A DNA stretch of 64,000 bases from Microtetraspora glauca (lineage in GTDB: Bacteria; Actinomycetota; Actinomycetes; Streptosporangiales; Streptosporangiaceae), in contig BBYL01000006.1 in NCBI GenBank assembly GCA_001570385.1, forward strand, positions 556,976-620,975, written 5' to 3'. A program made the translations under genes and the position numbers. Below are positions 24,397 through 32,983 of the stretch, in pieces (within the stretch, counting starts at the first letter, position 1; each line of letters starts with the position of its first letter). The notes beneath the pieces are model-generated. The model was given only the letters and a program-made list of their open reading frames with translations. It made no database searches and had not been told where the DNA came from.

Positions 24397-25014
24397 ATGG
24401 CCGATATCCAGCACGTATTGCCTGAACATGATCAGCATGGACTGCTGGTGGCTCATGGGTTCGATGAATCCTTCTTCGGGCTCTGGGTGGAACGGGACGA
24501 CCTCGACGAGCTGGCCGAGCTGCTGCGCTTGGATCCGCGATCCAGGCGTGACGTGCGGCTGGGCGAGGAAGCGGCCACGATGACAGACTGGTCCGTCCCA
24601 CTCGATGAGAAAGACAGTCTCTGGATCGGGCCCCACAGTCCTGGCTGGTCTGTTGTGATCAGCACCAGCGGCCCGCAAACAGGCGGGTGGTGGCTCAGCT
24701 CCGGAAATCGAGGAATGTTTGTAGTCGGCTGGCACCGGGATATCGATGGCCTCTCCGACCTCGACTATTATCGAGACGGTAACGTAGTGGCCGAGATCCC
24801 GGCTTTTCCGAACGGTGAGTTGCTGCCCGGTCCGGTGTTTGAGCCCTATGCCCATGGTCTTCCCCGTGACGGGGATCCAAATGAGGGTGAAGAGCGGCTG
24901 GCGCACGCCTTTCTCACCATCGTGGGACGGATAACAGGCCGCTTCCTCGATGAGGACTGGTTCCGCACCCCCGGCCGCGCCTATGGATTTCCCTCCGTCG
25001 ACGCACAAGGATAG
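24397..25014 (+). CDS. DUF6461-like immunity protein (orphaned)
   Basis: 205 residues from ATG 24397, with ACGGAGAAG as ribosome-binding site. The layout resembles DUF6461 proteins of actinomycetes: an N-terminal helical part (DESFFGLWVERDDLDELAELL), a central GPHSPGWSVVIS strand region, WLSSGNRGMFVVGWH, and FEPYAHGLP near the end. Proteins of this sort occur beside polymorphic toxins and are thought to be immunity proteins. Base composition is visibly less GC-rich than the neighbours, with mixed third positions, a sign of transfer. The cognate toxin is probably the decayed nuclease just upstream. The 207 bases after it (25015-25221) hold no gene I can support. Confidence 0.6.
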   Translation: MADIQHVLPEHDQHGLLVAHGFDESFFGLWVERDDLDELAELLRLDPRSRRDVRLGEEAATMTDWSVPLDEKDSLWIGPHSPGWSVVISTSGPQTGGWWLSSGNRGMFVVGWHRDIDGLSDLDYYRDGNVVAEIPAFPNGELLPGPVFEPYAHGLPRDGDPNEGEERLAHAFLTIVGRITGRFLDEDWFRTPGRAYGFPSVDAQG

Positions 25015-25221
25015 TCACCAATCCACTCGATATCCCGGCGACCGGGGTGGCTCCCATGGGCTCCATGGTCGATCGCTATACCGACGGATTGGTACCCCAA
25101 TCGGCCAGGTGGCCCGGCTGTCGTGGGAGGACACCGTACGGGAGGGCGCCGGGACCGCCCACTGCCGAAACGATCGGGAGTGGTGGACGCGATCGACTGG
25201 TCGTTCGCAGGGGTCGGTCGG

Positions 25222-26760
25222 TCACCAGGTGAGTCCGCCGAGATAGGTGTCGCCCCGCCAGACGACCTTGTGGGGGAAGGCGCCGGCGCCCGTCGGGGTG
25301 AGGCCGACGCGGAGCAGCTCGTGGTTCTTGCCCCCGCATGGTCTGTTGCCGGCCCCTGAATCGTTCTCGTTGTCCTTGCCGACCAGGAGATGCCGGCCGG
25401 ATCGCTCCAGAGCCATCGACACGATCTCGCCGCAGCTCAGGGTGAGCACCGTGGCCACCTTCCGGTCCCCATCGTAAAGGAGCAGCTCGGACGGCTGCTC
25501 GTAGCTGCCCTGGCGCACCCGCAGGGTCCGGCCGTCCGGCAGCGGATGAGGGAGAGTGTGGCTGCCGTTGTCGCGGGGCGCCCGGACGAGCACCGCCGCG
25601 GTCGGCGGGTCCGGCGCGGGCAGTCGCACGTCAAGGGCGCCCTCCCAGGCTTTCACCAACTCCGGCTTCGGCGGGTAGGTGACCCCGGTGAAGTGGATGT
25701 CGTCGGGAAGCACCAGAGTCTGGGCGTCCCTCCAATAGAACCCGTACGCGGCGGCCCGCCATTCGACGTTGGGGCCGAGGACGCCGACGTAGGTGGTCCG
25801 GTTGTGGTCGCGGTCCTCGGTCTGGCGGCTATAAGCGATGCGCCCCTCGGGCGACACCACGATCCGGTCGACGCTCCCGTTCAGCCTGCCCGACAGCGCC
25901 TGGCCCAGCTTCGCCTGGCCGTCGGCGTCCACCGTCAGGCGGTGGATGCGCGAAACGAAGCCGCGTGGCGACCAGGTGTCCTGGCCCTGCCGCAGGGTCA
26001 CGCTCACTACGTACTCGCCCGGCTCCCGTGTGGCGGCCACTGCCTTGATCTGGGTCATGCGCCTGCCGAGGTACGGCATGTACTCATGGGCGATGCGGCC
26101 CGTATCCAGGTCCACCGTCTCCAGATAGCCGCCGGCGAGCAGCGCGTACCGGGGGGTGCCGTCGTCCGCGACCGGTGGCGCCGCCAGTCGCTCCGGCAGG
26201 ATCCGTACGGCCTGCACGACGAGCGCGATCACCCCGAGCGCCACGACCAGCCGCAGCACGGAGCCCCGGTCCGGGCGCACGCGCGTCCCGGCGACGCCCG
26301 CGAACAGGATCATCGTCAGTGGCGAGATCACCCAGGCCAGGACCACCGGCAGAGCTCGGAACGGCGCCGGATCCGGCAGGCAGCCGGGCGGCGGCTCCGC
26401 GGGCGGGCTGAGCACCTCCGCGGCGACCGCCAGTGCCTCGGGCAACGCGACGAGCCCGAATCCGAGAGCCGCGGCCATCAGATGGACGCGGGCATTGTCG
26501 CGCCTGGCCACGAACAGGGCGATCACCGCCAGGAGGAACGGCCCTGCCAGATACAGCACGCCCGCGGCCGCCTCGGCCACTTCGGCGGCTGTGCGGCGGA
26601 CGGGACCCACCGGGTGCAAGATCGGTGGCCCGACACACGTGACTCGCCGCGGGGGCGTCAGCACCTCCCAGATGATCTCCCATAACGCGTACGAGGCCGC
26701 CAGCCACCACCAGAACACCGGATGACGCCGCCGCGGCCCGAGAGTCGACACGGAGAGCAC
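25222..26760 (-). CDS. Membrane protein of unknown function with C-terminal propeller-like domain
   Basis: 512 residues. The N-terminal ~200 residues contain about five hydrophobic segments (WWWLAASYALWEIIW, GVLYLAGPFLLAVIALFVA, VVLAWVISPLTMILFAGV, VLRLVVALGVIALVV). The remaining ~300 residues are soluble and rich in beta-strand repeats (LLAGGYLETVDLDTGRI, LLLYDGDRKVATVLTL), like the six- or seven-bladed folds of extracytoplasmic sensor proteins. I do not recognise the family. It stands alone, with no operon partner on its strand. Confidence 0.6.
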   Translation of the reverse strand: MLSVSTLGPRRRHPVFWWWLAASYALWEIIWEVLTPPRRVTCVGPPILHPVGPVRRTAAEVAEAAAGVLYLAGPFLLAVIALFVARRDNARVHLMAAALGFGLVALPEALAVAAEVLSPPAEPPPGCLPDPAPFRALPVVLAWVISPLTMILFAGVAGTRVRPDRGSVLRLVVALGVIALVVQAVRILPERLAAPPVADDGTPRYALLAGGYLETVDLDTGRIAHEYMPYLGRRMTQIKAVAATREPGEYVVSVTLRQGQDTWSPRGFVSRIHRLTVDADGQAKLGQALSGRLNGSVDRIVVSPEGRIAYSRQTEDRDHNRTTYVGVLGPNVEWRAAAYGFYWRDAQTLVLPDDIHFTGVTYPPKPELVKAWEGALDVRLPAPDPPTAAVLVRAPRDNGSHTLPHPLPDGRTLRVRQGSYEQPSELLLYDGDRKVATVLTLSCGEIVSMALERSGRHLLVGKDNENDSGAGNRPCGGKNHELLRVGLTPTGAGAFPHKVVWRGDTYLGGLTW

Positions 26761-26835
26761 GGCGGCCCGCCCTTTCTACCGATCATCCCGAATGATCAGG
26801 AACCCTACCGGGCGGGACAAGGAGCGCGTACGGCT

Positions 26836-27030
26836 TCAATCGGGCACGGCAGGTTCCGCGCAGCAAAGGTGACCAACGCTCGGGCGCGCGTCGGCGCCGC
26901 CGTGGGCCAGGATGCGCCGCAGTGCGTTCCGGAACTCCTCGATCGCTTCATCGTCCGCCTTGAGGACTGCTTCCAACTCGGGGCCGGGCAGGCCCAGCGC
27001 GTCCAGATCGTAGAGGTCCAGGACGATCTC
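26836..27030 (-). pseudogene. Unidentified gene fragment fused to the broken integrase
   Basis: The minus strand encodes an open 3' end of about 65 codons, EIVLDLYDLDALGLPGPELE onward, with an acidic helical part (LKADDEAIEEFRNALRRILA), ending at a TGA at 26836-26838. There is no start, and the frame differs from that of the integrase fragment it abuts at about 27030. It is likely the tail of another gene truncated by the insertion. The parent family is not recognised. Confidence 0.4.
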
Positions 27031-27254
27031 GGGCGGACCAGCGATGTGAGGTGCCGCAGCTTCCCCATCGGTAGACGGTGGAGCAGCCCCGCGAGGAGGA
27101 CCCGGTCGTACGGCGTGAACGCGGATTCGGCCATCTGCCGCTGCGACACTGCCAGCTGATGCCGGAGGGCCAAGATCCCGAAGTCCTTGTCCTGATCGCT
27201 CCTGGTCAGCAGCCGCAGGAGCGAGAGGATGTTCGTCACCGTGAGGTAGGCCAA
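27031..27254 (-). pseudogene. N-terminal fragment of an IS3-like integrase/transposase
   Basis: The first ~70 codons read like the N-terminus of integrase-core proteins common in actinomycetes: FGILALRHQLAVSQRQM, then FTPYDRVLLAGLLHRLP and LVRP. After about 27031 the frame passes into unrelated sequence and the DDE catalytic domain is missing, so it cannot transpose. No flanking inverted repeats were found by eye. It is a scar of mobile-element activity next to the two-component genes. Confidence 0.65.
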
Positions 27255-27263
27255 GAGCAGCGG

Positions 27264-27935
27264 TCAGCCGGTGCCGCCGGGCGAAATCAGGCCGGTCTCG
27301 TACGCGACCACCACGGCTTGGACACGGTCGCGCAGGCCCAGTTTGGACAGGATGCTGGCGACGTGGGTCTTCACCGTGGCCACGCTCAGGGTCAGCCGGT
27401 CGGCGAGTTCCGCGTTGCTCAGGCCGGTGGCGAGCAGGCGCAGCACGTCCAGTTCCCGAGGCGTCAGCTCAGCCAGATCGCGGTGGAGGGTGGGCCGCAC
27501 GTTGTCGCGGCGGGCGAAACGCTCGACCAGGCGGCGAGTGATGGTGGGCGCGAGCAGGGCGTCGCCGGAGCGCACCAGGCGTACCGCGGCCACCAGGTGC
27601 TCGGGTGAGACGTCCTTGAGCAGGAACCCGCTCGCCCCCGCGGCGAGCGCGGCGTACACGTAGTGGTCGAGGTCGTAGGTGGTCAGGATCAGCACGCGGG
27701 TGTCCTCGGCGCCGCCCGCGAGGATCCGCCGGGTGGCTTCGAGGCCGTCCATCTGCGGCATCCGGATGTCCATGAGCACGACGTCGGGCCTGGTACGGCG
27801 GACCGCGGCGATGGCTTCGTCCCCGTTGGCGGCCTCGGCCGCCACGTCGATGCCGTCGGCGGCGAGGATCATGCGGAATCCCGTGCGTACCAGCGCCTGG
27901 TCGTCGGCGATGACGGCGCGCAACCGCTCGGTCAT
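27264..27935 (-). CDS. NarL/LuxR-family response regulator
   Basis: 223 residues from the ATG at 27935, which overlaps the kinase stop and is preceded by GGAGGA; an in-frame ATG 12 bases upstream lacks such a site. The receiver domain (1-120) has the acidic pocket AVIADDQ, the phospho-acceptor DVVLMDIRMP, and a conserved Lys (FLLKDVS). The C-terminal LuxR helix-turn-helix is LTPRELDVLRLLATGLSNAE...VKTHVASILSKL. Its partner is the histidine kinase encoded just upstream. The likely target is the divergent ABC/lipoprotein operon at 29600. Confidence 0.95.
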   Translation of the reverse strand: MTERLRAVIADDQALVRTGFRMILAADGIDVAAEAANGDEAIAAVRRTRPDVVLMDIRMPQMDGLEATRRILAGGAEDTRVLILTTYDLDHYVYAALAAGASGFLLKDVSPEHLVAAVRLVRSGDALLAPTITRRLVERFARRDNVRPTLHRDLAELTPRELDVLRLLATGLSNAELADRLTLSVATVKTHVASILSKLGLRDRVQAVVVAYETGLISPGGTG

Positions 27936-29404
27936 GTCGTCCTCCACGGGACGCGGGCCTTGATCCGGAATCCGCCCCCGGCCGTCCGCCCCGCGTCCAG
28001 AGTCCCGCCGTAGACGGCGAGCCGCTCACGCAACCCGATCAGTCCCCTGCCGCCGCCGGGCCGCGGGCCGGCGCCCCGCGCCCCGCCGGTGTCGGTCACC
28101 TCGATCTCCAGCCAGTCGCCGTCATGACCGATCGTCACGAACGCGGCGGCCCCGGCCGCGTGCTTGATCGTGTTGGTGAGGGCCTCCTGCACGACTCGGT
28201 ACGCGGCGAGCTCGACCCCGGGAGGCAGCGGCCCGGGCGGCGACACCTCGACGCTCACCGGCACGCCGGCGGCCCGGACCCGGTCCACCAGGGCGTCGAG
28301 CCGGTCGAGCCCGGGCTGGGGTTCTAACCCGTCGGACGGCCCGTCGAGACGCTCGCCGCCCGGGCCGGCCAGCAGGCCCATGACATGGCGCAGTTCGGCC
28401 ATGGCGGCCCGGCCGCCGGACTCGATCGCGAGCAGGGCCTGCTTCGACTGCTCCGGTTCCACGTCCATGACCTTGCGGGCCGCGCCGGCCTGGATCACCA
28501 TCACGCTGACATTGTGGGTCACCACATCGTGGAGTTCGGCGGCGATCCGGGAGCGCTCCTCCGCGACGGCCCTGCGCATGGCGTTCGCCTGCGCCTGCTG
28601 CAGTTCGGCGAGCCGATGCCGGCTGGCTCCCAGCCGTCGCCGCCAGAAACGGACGTAGCTCCCGAAGACGCCGACGCCCAGCAGGACGACGAACGGGCCC
28701 ATCCAATTCGGCAGCGCGGGCGCGACGTCCCGGAAGGCGCCGCCGGCGAGTACGGCCGCGAGCACGAGGCCACCCATCGCCAGGAACCGGTTGCGGCTGT
28801 GGGTGACGGCGCCGTACGCGGCGATAGCGCAGGTCAGCACGGTGATCCAGGTGGCAGCGGCGTGCGTGGCCAGCGCCGCGGCCAGCACCACCCAGAAGGT
28901 GATGAGCGGGTAGCGGCGCCGCGCCGCCAGCGGCAACGCCGTCAGCGCGACAAGGAACGCGGGCGGATCGGAGGGCAGGGGCGGGGCCGGCGCGTCGCCA
29001 GGGGACAAGCCGTTGGACAGGACGTGAGGAGGTGGTAGGGAGCCGATCGGGGGATCAGGAACCGGCGGTGTGGGCGGGGACGGGGGTGTGTGCGGGGAGG
29101 CGGATGGGAGCCGCAAGTACTCGATCACTGCGGGTCGATCCGCGTTTGGGCCGTGGTGCCCCGACACGGTCACCGCGATGACCGTCAGGAGGATCGCGAC
29201 CACCACGTCGGCGGCGAGTGCTCTGCGGGACGGTCTCGGGGGTCCGTCGCCATTCGGCCCCGGCGTGTCGTCCAGGTAGTCGTCATCCGGCCGGCCGCCC
29301 AGGTCGGGCACATGCCGCCACCACGGTGGTCGTTCACCGATCTCCACCGGCACATTGTCACGCCTGCCCGTCCCTCCCGCATCGGCCGTCGTGACGGGGC
29401 TCAT
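27932..29404 (-). CDS. Sensor histidine kinase (HisKA_3 / DesK-NarX type)
   Basis: About 490 residues if started at ATG 29404; starts at 29422 or at an internal GTG (~29352) are also possible, and I saw no clear ribosome-binding site for any of them. A charged, Pro-rich N-terminal tail precedes four to five membrane segments (from AADVVVAILLTVIAVTV), with a long Pro-rich extracellular loop after the first. The dimerisation/phospho-acceptor helix is SRIAAELHDVVTHNVSVMV, with the His in ELHD. The ATPase part has VVQEALTNTIKHA and a Gly-rich GGGRGLIGLRERL. It is coupled to the response regulator by ATGA. Confidence 0.9.
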   Translation of the reverse strand: MSPVTTADAGGTGRRDNVPVEIGERPPWWRHVPDLGGRPDDDYLDDTPGPNGDGPPRPSRRALAADVVVAILLTVIAVTVSGHHGPNADRPAVIEYLRLPSASPHTPPSPPTPPVPDPPIGSLPPPHVLSNGLSPGDAPAPPLPSDPPAFLVALTALPLAARRRYPLITFWVVLAAALATHAAATWITVLTCAIAAYGAVTHSRNRFLAMGGLVLAAVLAGGAFRDVAPALPNWMGPFVVLLGVGVFGSYVRFWRRRLGASRHRLAELQQAQANAMRRAVAEERSRIAAELHDVVTHNVSVMVIQAGAARKVMDVEPEQSKQALLAIESGGRAAMAELRHVMGLLAGPGGERLDGPSDGLEPQPGLDRLDALVDRVRAAGVPVSVEVSPPGPLPPGVELAAYRVVQEALTNTIKHAAGAAAFVTIGHDGDWLEIEVTDTGGARGAGPRPGGGRGLIGLRERLAVYGGTLDAGRTAGGGFRIKARVPWRTT

Positions 29405-29599
29405 GGTCCTGGGGGAGTACATCGCAGGGATGACTCGGCGGCCCTTCGTTCTCAGGAGGTACGCGATCTCGGTTTGACGGCCGACGCGCACCGGCAGGGG
29501 AGTGCCTAGTTTCGTTCCCGCCGGCCCGCCGCTCTGGAGCCGCGATCTCGGCGAAAGCGGCGCGACGCCGTTCATGACCGCCTTTCAGGAGGACATAGC

Positions 29600-30490
29600 G
29601 TGACTTCTGTCCTGCAGGCCCAGGCACTGGGCAAGAGGTACGGCAAGCGCTGGGCGCTGCGCGAGTGCACCATCGACATCCCGGCGGGCCACGTCGTCGG
29701 GTTGGTGGGTCCCAACGGGGCCGGCAAGACCACGCTGCTGAAGCTGGCCGGCGGCCAGCTGGAACCGACCACGGGTGGCATCAACGTGCTCGGCGGCCGG
29801 CCCGGTGGCACGCCCGCGCAGCTGGCCAGGGTCGGGTTCGTCGCCCAGGACACCCCCGTCTACGCGGGACTGACCGTTGCCGATCACCTGCGGCTGGGGG
29901 CACGGCTCAACCAACGCTGGGACGCCGCCATGGCGCGGGAGCGCATCGCGCAACTCGGTCTCGTCCCGAACCACCGGGCGGGCAAGCTGTCGGGCGGTCA
30001 GCGCGCCCAGCTCGCCCTCACCCTGGGCCTGGCCAAGCGGCCCGAGCTGCTGATTCTGGACGAGCCGGTGGCCTCCCTCGATCCGCTGGCCCGCCGCGAG
30101 TTCCTGCAGGGGCTGACGGAGGCTGCCGTCGCGCACAAGCTGAGCGTGCTGCTCTCCTCCCACCTGGTCTCCGACCTGGAACGCATCTGCGACTATGTGA
30201 TCGTCCTCGTCGACTCCCGCGTCCACCTGGCCGGGAAGGTCGGCCGGTTACTGGCCGCCCATCACCGGCTCACCGGCCCGCGCCGCGATCCCGACCGGCT
30301 CCCCGCCGATCAGCACGTCATCTCCGCCAGCCACACCGAGCGACAGAGCACGTACGTGATCCGTACCGACGCCCCGATCCACGACCCCGCCTGGACGGTC
30401 ACCCAGCTCAGCCTGGAGGACCTCGTCCTCGCCTACATGGACAAGCGCACAGCGGAGAACCGGCGAGCCGTCCTGGAGGTGCGGCGATGA
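29600..30490 (+). CDS. ABC transporter ATP-binding protein
   Basis: 296 residues from GTG 29600, 6 bases after AGGAGGA. Walker A is GPNGAGKTT, the signature LSGGQRAQLAL, Walker B LLILDEPVASLDP, and the switch His is in LLSSHLVSDL. It belongs to the drug/lantibiotic-export group (BcrA/CcmA-like). The start of the next gene, a permease, overlaps the stop (ATGA). The operon is divergent from the two-component system, the usual arrangement for envelope-stress or antibiotic-responsive exporters. Confidence 0.95.
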   Translation: MTSVLQAQALGKRYGKRWALRECTIDIPAGHVVGLVGPNGAGKTTLLKLAGGQLEPTTGGINVLGGRPGGTPAQLARVGFVAQDTPVYAGLTVADHLRLGARLNQRWDAAMARERIAQLGLVPNHRAGKLSGGQRAQLALTLGLAKRPELLILDEPVASLDPLARREFLQGLTEAAVAHKLSVLLSSHLVSDLERICDYVIVLVDSRVHLAGKVGRLLAAHHRLTGPRRDPDRLPADQHVISASHTERQSTYVIRTDAPIHDPAWTVTQLSLEDLVLAYMDKRTAENRRAVLEVRR

Positions 30491-31553
30491 TCTGGCTGAC
30501 CTGGCGACAGTTCCGCGGCTCGGCCACGATGATGGCCGCCGTACTCGTGGTTCTCGTCGCAGCCCTGGTCCTGACCGGCCCGAATCTGGCCTCCGACTAC
30601 GCTGCCGGGATCGCCGACTGCACTCCGGACAACACCTGCCTCGACTTCTTCGACCGGTTCTTCGGCGAGTACGACATCCCCTTCCTGGCCCTCACCCTCG
30701 TCGTGCTGATCCTGCCGGCGTTGATCGGGCTCTTCTGGGGAGCGCCGTTGATCACCCGGGAGCTGGAGGCGGGCACGCATCTGCTGGTGTGGAACCAGAG
30801 CGTCACCCGCGGCCGCTGGCTGGCGGTCAAGCTCGGGCTCACCGGCCTGGTGGCCATGGCCGCCGCCGGCGTGTGCGGCCTCGCGGTGACCTGGTGGTCC
30901 GACCCCCTGGACAGGTCGGCCGTCCCGGAAATGGCGCAGATGGCTCCCGTGGTGTTCGGCGCGCGCGGTATCGCCCCGATGGGGTATGCGGCCTTCGCCT
31001 TCGTCCTCGGGGTGACCGTGGGCATGCTGGTGCGCCGCACGCTGCCCGCCATGGCCCTCACCCTGGCCGTCTTCGCCGCGATCCAGATCGCCATGCCGCT
31101 GCTCGTCCGTCCTCACCTGATGCCCCCGGTCACCGGGACCTTCGAGCTCGGCCGGGAGAACGTGGACGGCCTCGGCGCGCCGAGAGGCGGATCCCTGCAG
31201 ATCTTCCTGAGGACATCGGCCGTTCCCGGCCACGCGGGCGCCTGGGTCCTGTCCAGCAAGCTGGTCGATCCGTCCGGACGTACGATCTCCAGCGGGGATG
31301 GAAGCTCGGGACCGTCGTCGACGATCCCGCGGGCCGTCCCGGTCTCCACGACGTCGGGACCCTGCTCACCGCAGGGACTACCCGCGGGGGGTGCATAGCC
31401 GAGATCAACCGGCTCGGCTACCGGCAGCAGGCGACCTACCAGCCCCTTGAGCGCTTCTGGCCCTTCCAGTGGATCGAGACCGGGATCTACGCCCTGCTCA
31501 CCCTCGGCCTCACGTGGTTCTCCTTCTGGTGGATCCGGAGGCGCCTGTCATGA
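30487..31553 (+). pseudogene. ABC transporter permease, frameshifted near its 3' end
   Basis: The first frame starts at ATG 30487 (MIWLTWRQFRGSATMMAAV) and encodes a permease with about five membrane segments, but runs to a stop at 31398 ending in a nonsense-like Ser/Pro tail. The expected C-terminus of this family (YQPLERFWPFQWIETGIYALL...WWIRRRL) is encoded in another frame and stops at 31553. The shift lies between about 31270 and 31395; a run of six G at 31385-31390 is a candidate site. Without the shift the protein would be ~355 residues with a sixth membrane segment. It may be a sequencing error, a true mutation or programmed slippage. The next gene is coupled to the second frame (ATGA at 31550). 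Confidence 0.8.
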
Positions 31554-32971
31554 CCGTGATCAGGACCGCGGCCTCCGCCGGGCTCGCCCTCCTGCTGGTG
31601 GCGGCCTGCACGGCGCCGACGCCACCGCGTGGCCAGGCAGGCACACCAGCCGGTACGGTCTGCGCGCCACCCTCGGGAGTCCCCGGGGCGGAGACGGCCA
31701 CCACGATCGACGTCATCGAGCAGGCGTACTTCTGCATCCTCGGCGACTACTACAGCGGCGCCACCCTGGACGCCCGCTCACTGCTGACCGCCGGATTCGC
31801 CGCCCTGACGCAGGAGCTCAACCGCGACGGGCGCGACGTGCCCGGGGCCACCATGCCGGCGCTGACCGGTGACCGGAAAGCCGACTGGACCGCTTTCGAG
31901 ACCGCCTACAGGAAGATCACCGATCAGGTTCCCGACCTGCGCGACAAGCTGGCCGTCGTCACACTTGAGGCCATCGTGGCCAGCCTCGGCGACAACCACG
32001 CCCGCTGGACACACGACGTCAAGCGGCCGCTCGACCACTACGACGGCGACGGCTACGGCCTGGGCCTTGAAGCGAACGTCAACGGCCCGCAGGTGGACGG
32101 CAACCCCGGCGTCGCCCTCGGCCCGTTGTTCGTCACCACCGTGCTCGGCGGCGCCGCGCAGGCCGCCGGACCGCGCCCCGGCGACATCATCGAATCGATC
32201 AACGGATCGGCGCCCTTCATCGACGGCGAGGCCACCCCGGCGATCGCCGCACTCTACCCCGAGTACCCGGAGGCGCGGCCGGTGCGGCTGCGGCTGCTGC
32301 GGCAGAGCAACGGCCGCCGCTGGAGCGTGACCCTCAACCCCGGCCTCTACCAGCGGGATCTTGCCGCCCTGCGAGTAGTGCGGTCGAAGCTGCTGGACGA
32401 CGACATCGCCTACGTGCGGATGACCGGATTCGCCCCCGACTCCGCGAACCGGGTCCTGCGGGCGATCACCAGGCTGCGCACCGGCCAGACCCTCACCGGC
32501 GTCGTGCTGGACCTGCGCGGCAACGGCGGCGGCAGCCCCGCGGAGGCGATCCGGCTGGTGAGCGCGTTCGTCCACGGCAAGAACACCGCCTACCAGTGCA
32601 CCGTCGACGGCACATGCCAGGCCATGCGGACCGACGACACCGTCGAGCTGCTCAACCTGCCGCTGACGGTGCTCACCGACCGCGGCTGCGCCTCGGCCTG
32701 CGAACACTTCAGCTCCGCGGTCAAGGACCTGCGCATCGGCCCGCTGGTCGGCACCAGAACCGCCGGCGTCATCTCCGGGCCGGCGCAGACGTACCTGCTC
32801 GCCAACAACACCATGCTGAGCTTCCCCGCCAGGCACCACCTCGGCCCCGACCGCGAGGTGATCGACCGGATCGGCGTGCCGCCCGACCACTACGTGCCCC
32901 TGACCCCGAAGGACGCGGCCGCCGGACGCGACCCCGCCCTGACCAAGGCCCTGACCCTGCTGCACACGTGA
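31550..32971 (+). CDS. S41-family peptidase lipoprotein with PDZ domain
   Basis: 473 residues from ATG 31550. The N-terminus is a lipoprotein signal with lipobox LVAAC (Cys ~20). A PDZ-like segment (GAAQAAGPRPGDIIESINGS) is followed by the S41 core: VVLDLRGNGGGSPAEA, DRGCASACEHFSS with the candidate nucleophile Ser, and LVGTRTAG. It should be anchored outside the membrane and cut unstructured C-terminal tails, as tail-specific proteases do. It sits between an ABC exporter and another lipoprotein gene, which suggests processing of an exported peptide or an envelope-maintenance role. Confidence 0.88.
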   Translation: MTVIRTAASAGLALLLVAACTAPTPPRGQAGTPAGTVCAPPSGVPGAETATTIDVIEQAYFCILGDYYSGATLDARSLLTAGFAALTQELNRDGRDVPGATMPALTGDRKADWTAFETAYRKITDQVPDLRDKLAVVTLEAIVASLGDNHARWTHDVKRPLDHYDGDGYGLGLEANVNGPQVDGNPGVALGPLFVTTVLGGAAQAAGPRPGDIIESINGSAPFIDGEATPAIAALYPEYPEARPVRLRLLRQSNGRRWSVTLNPGLYQRDLAALRVVRSKLLDDDIAYVRMTGFAPDSANRVLRAITRLRTGQTLTGVVLDLRGNGGGSPAEAIRLVSAFVHGKNTAYQCTVDGTCQAMRTDDTVELLNLPLTVLTDRGCASACEHFSSAVKDLRIGPLVGTRTAGVISGPAQTYLLANNTMLSFPARHHLGPDREVIDRIGVPPDHYVPLTPKDAAAGRDPALTKALTLLHT

Positions 32972-32983
32972 AGGGACCTCGCC

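Noticed and set aside
31469..31872. Small overlapping open frames around the start of the S41 gene
   Set aside because: They are out of frame with the lipoprotein signal and have no ribosome-binding site.
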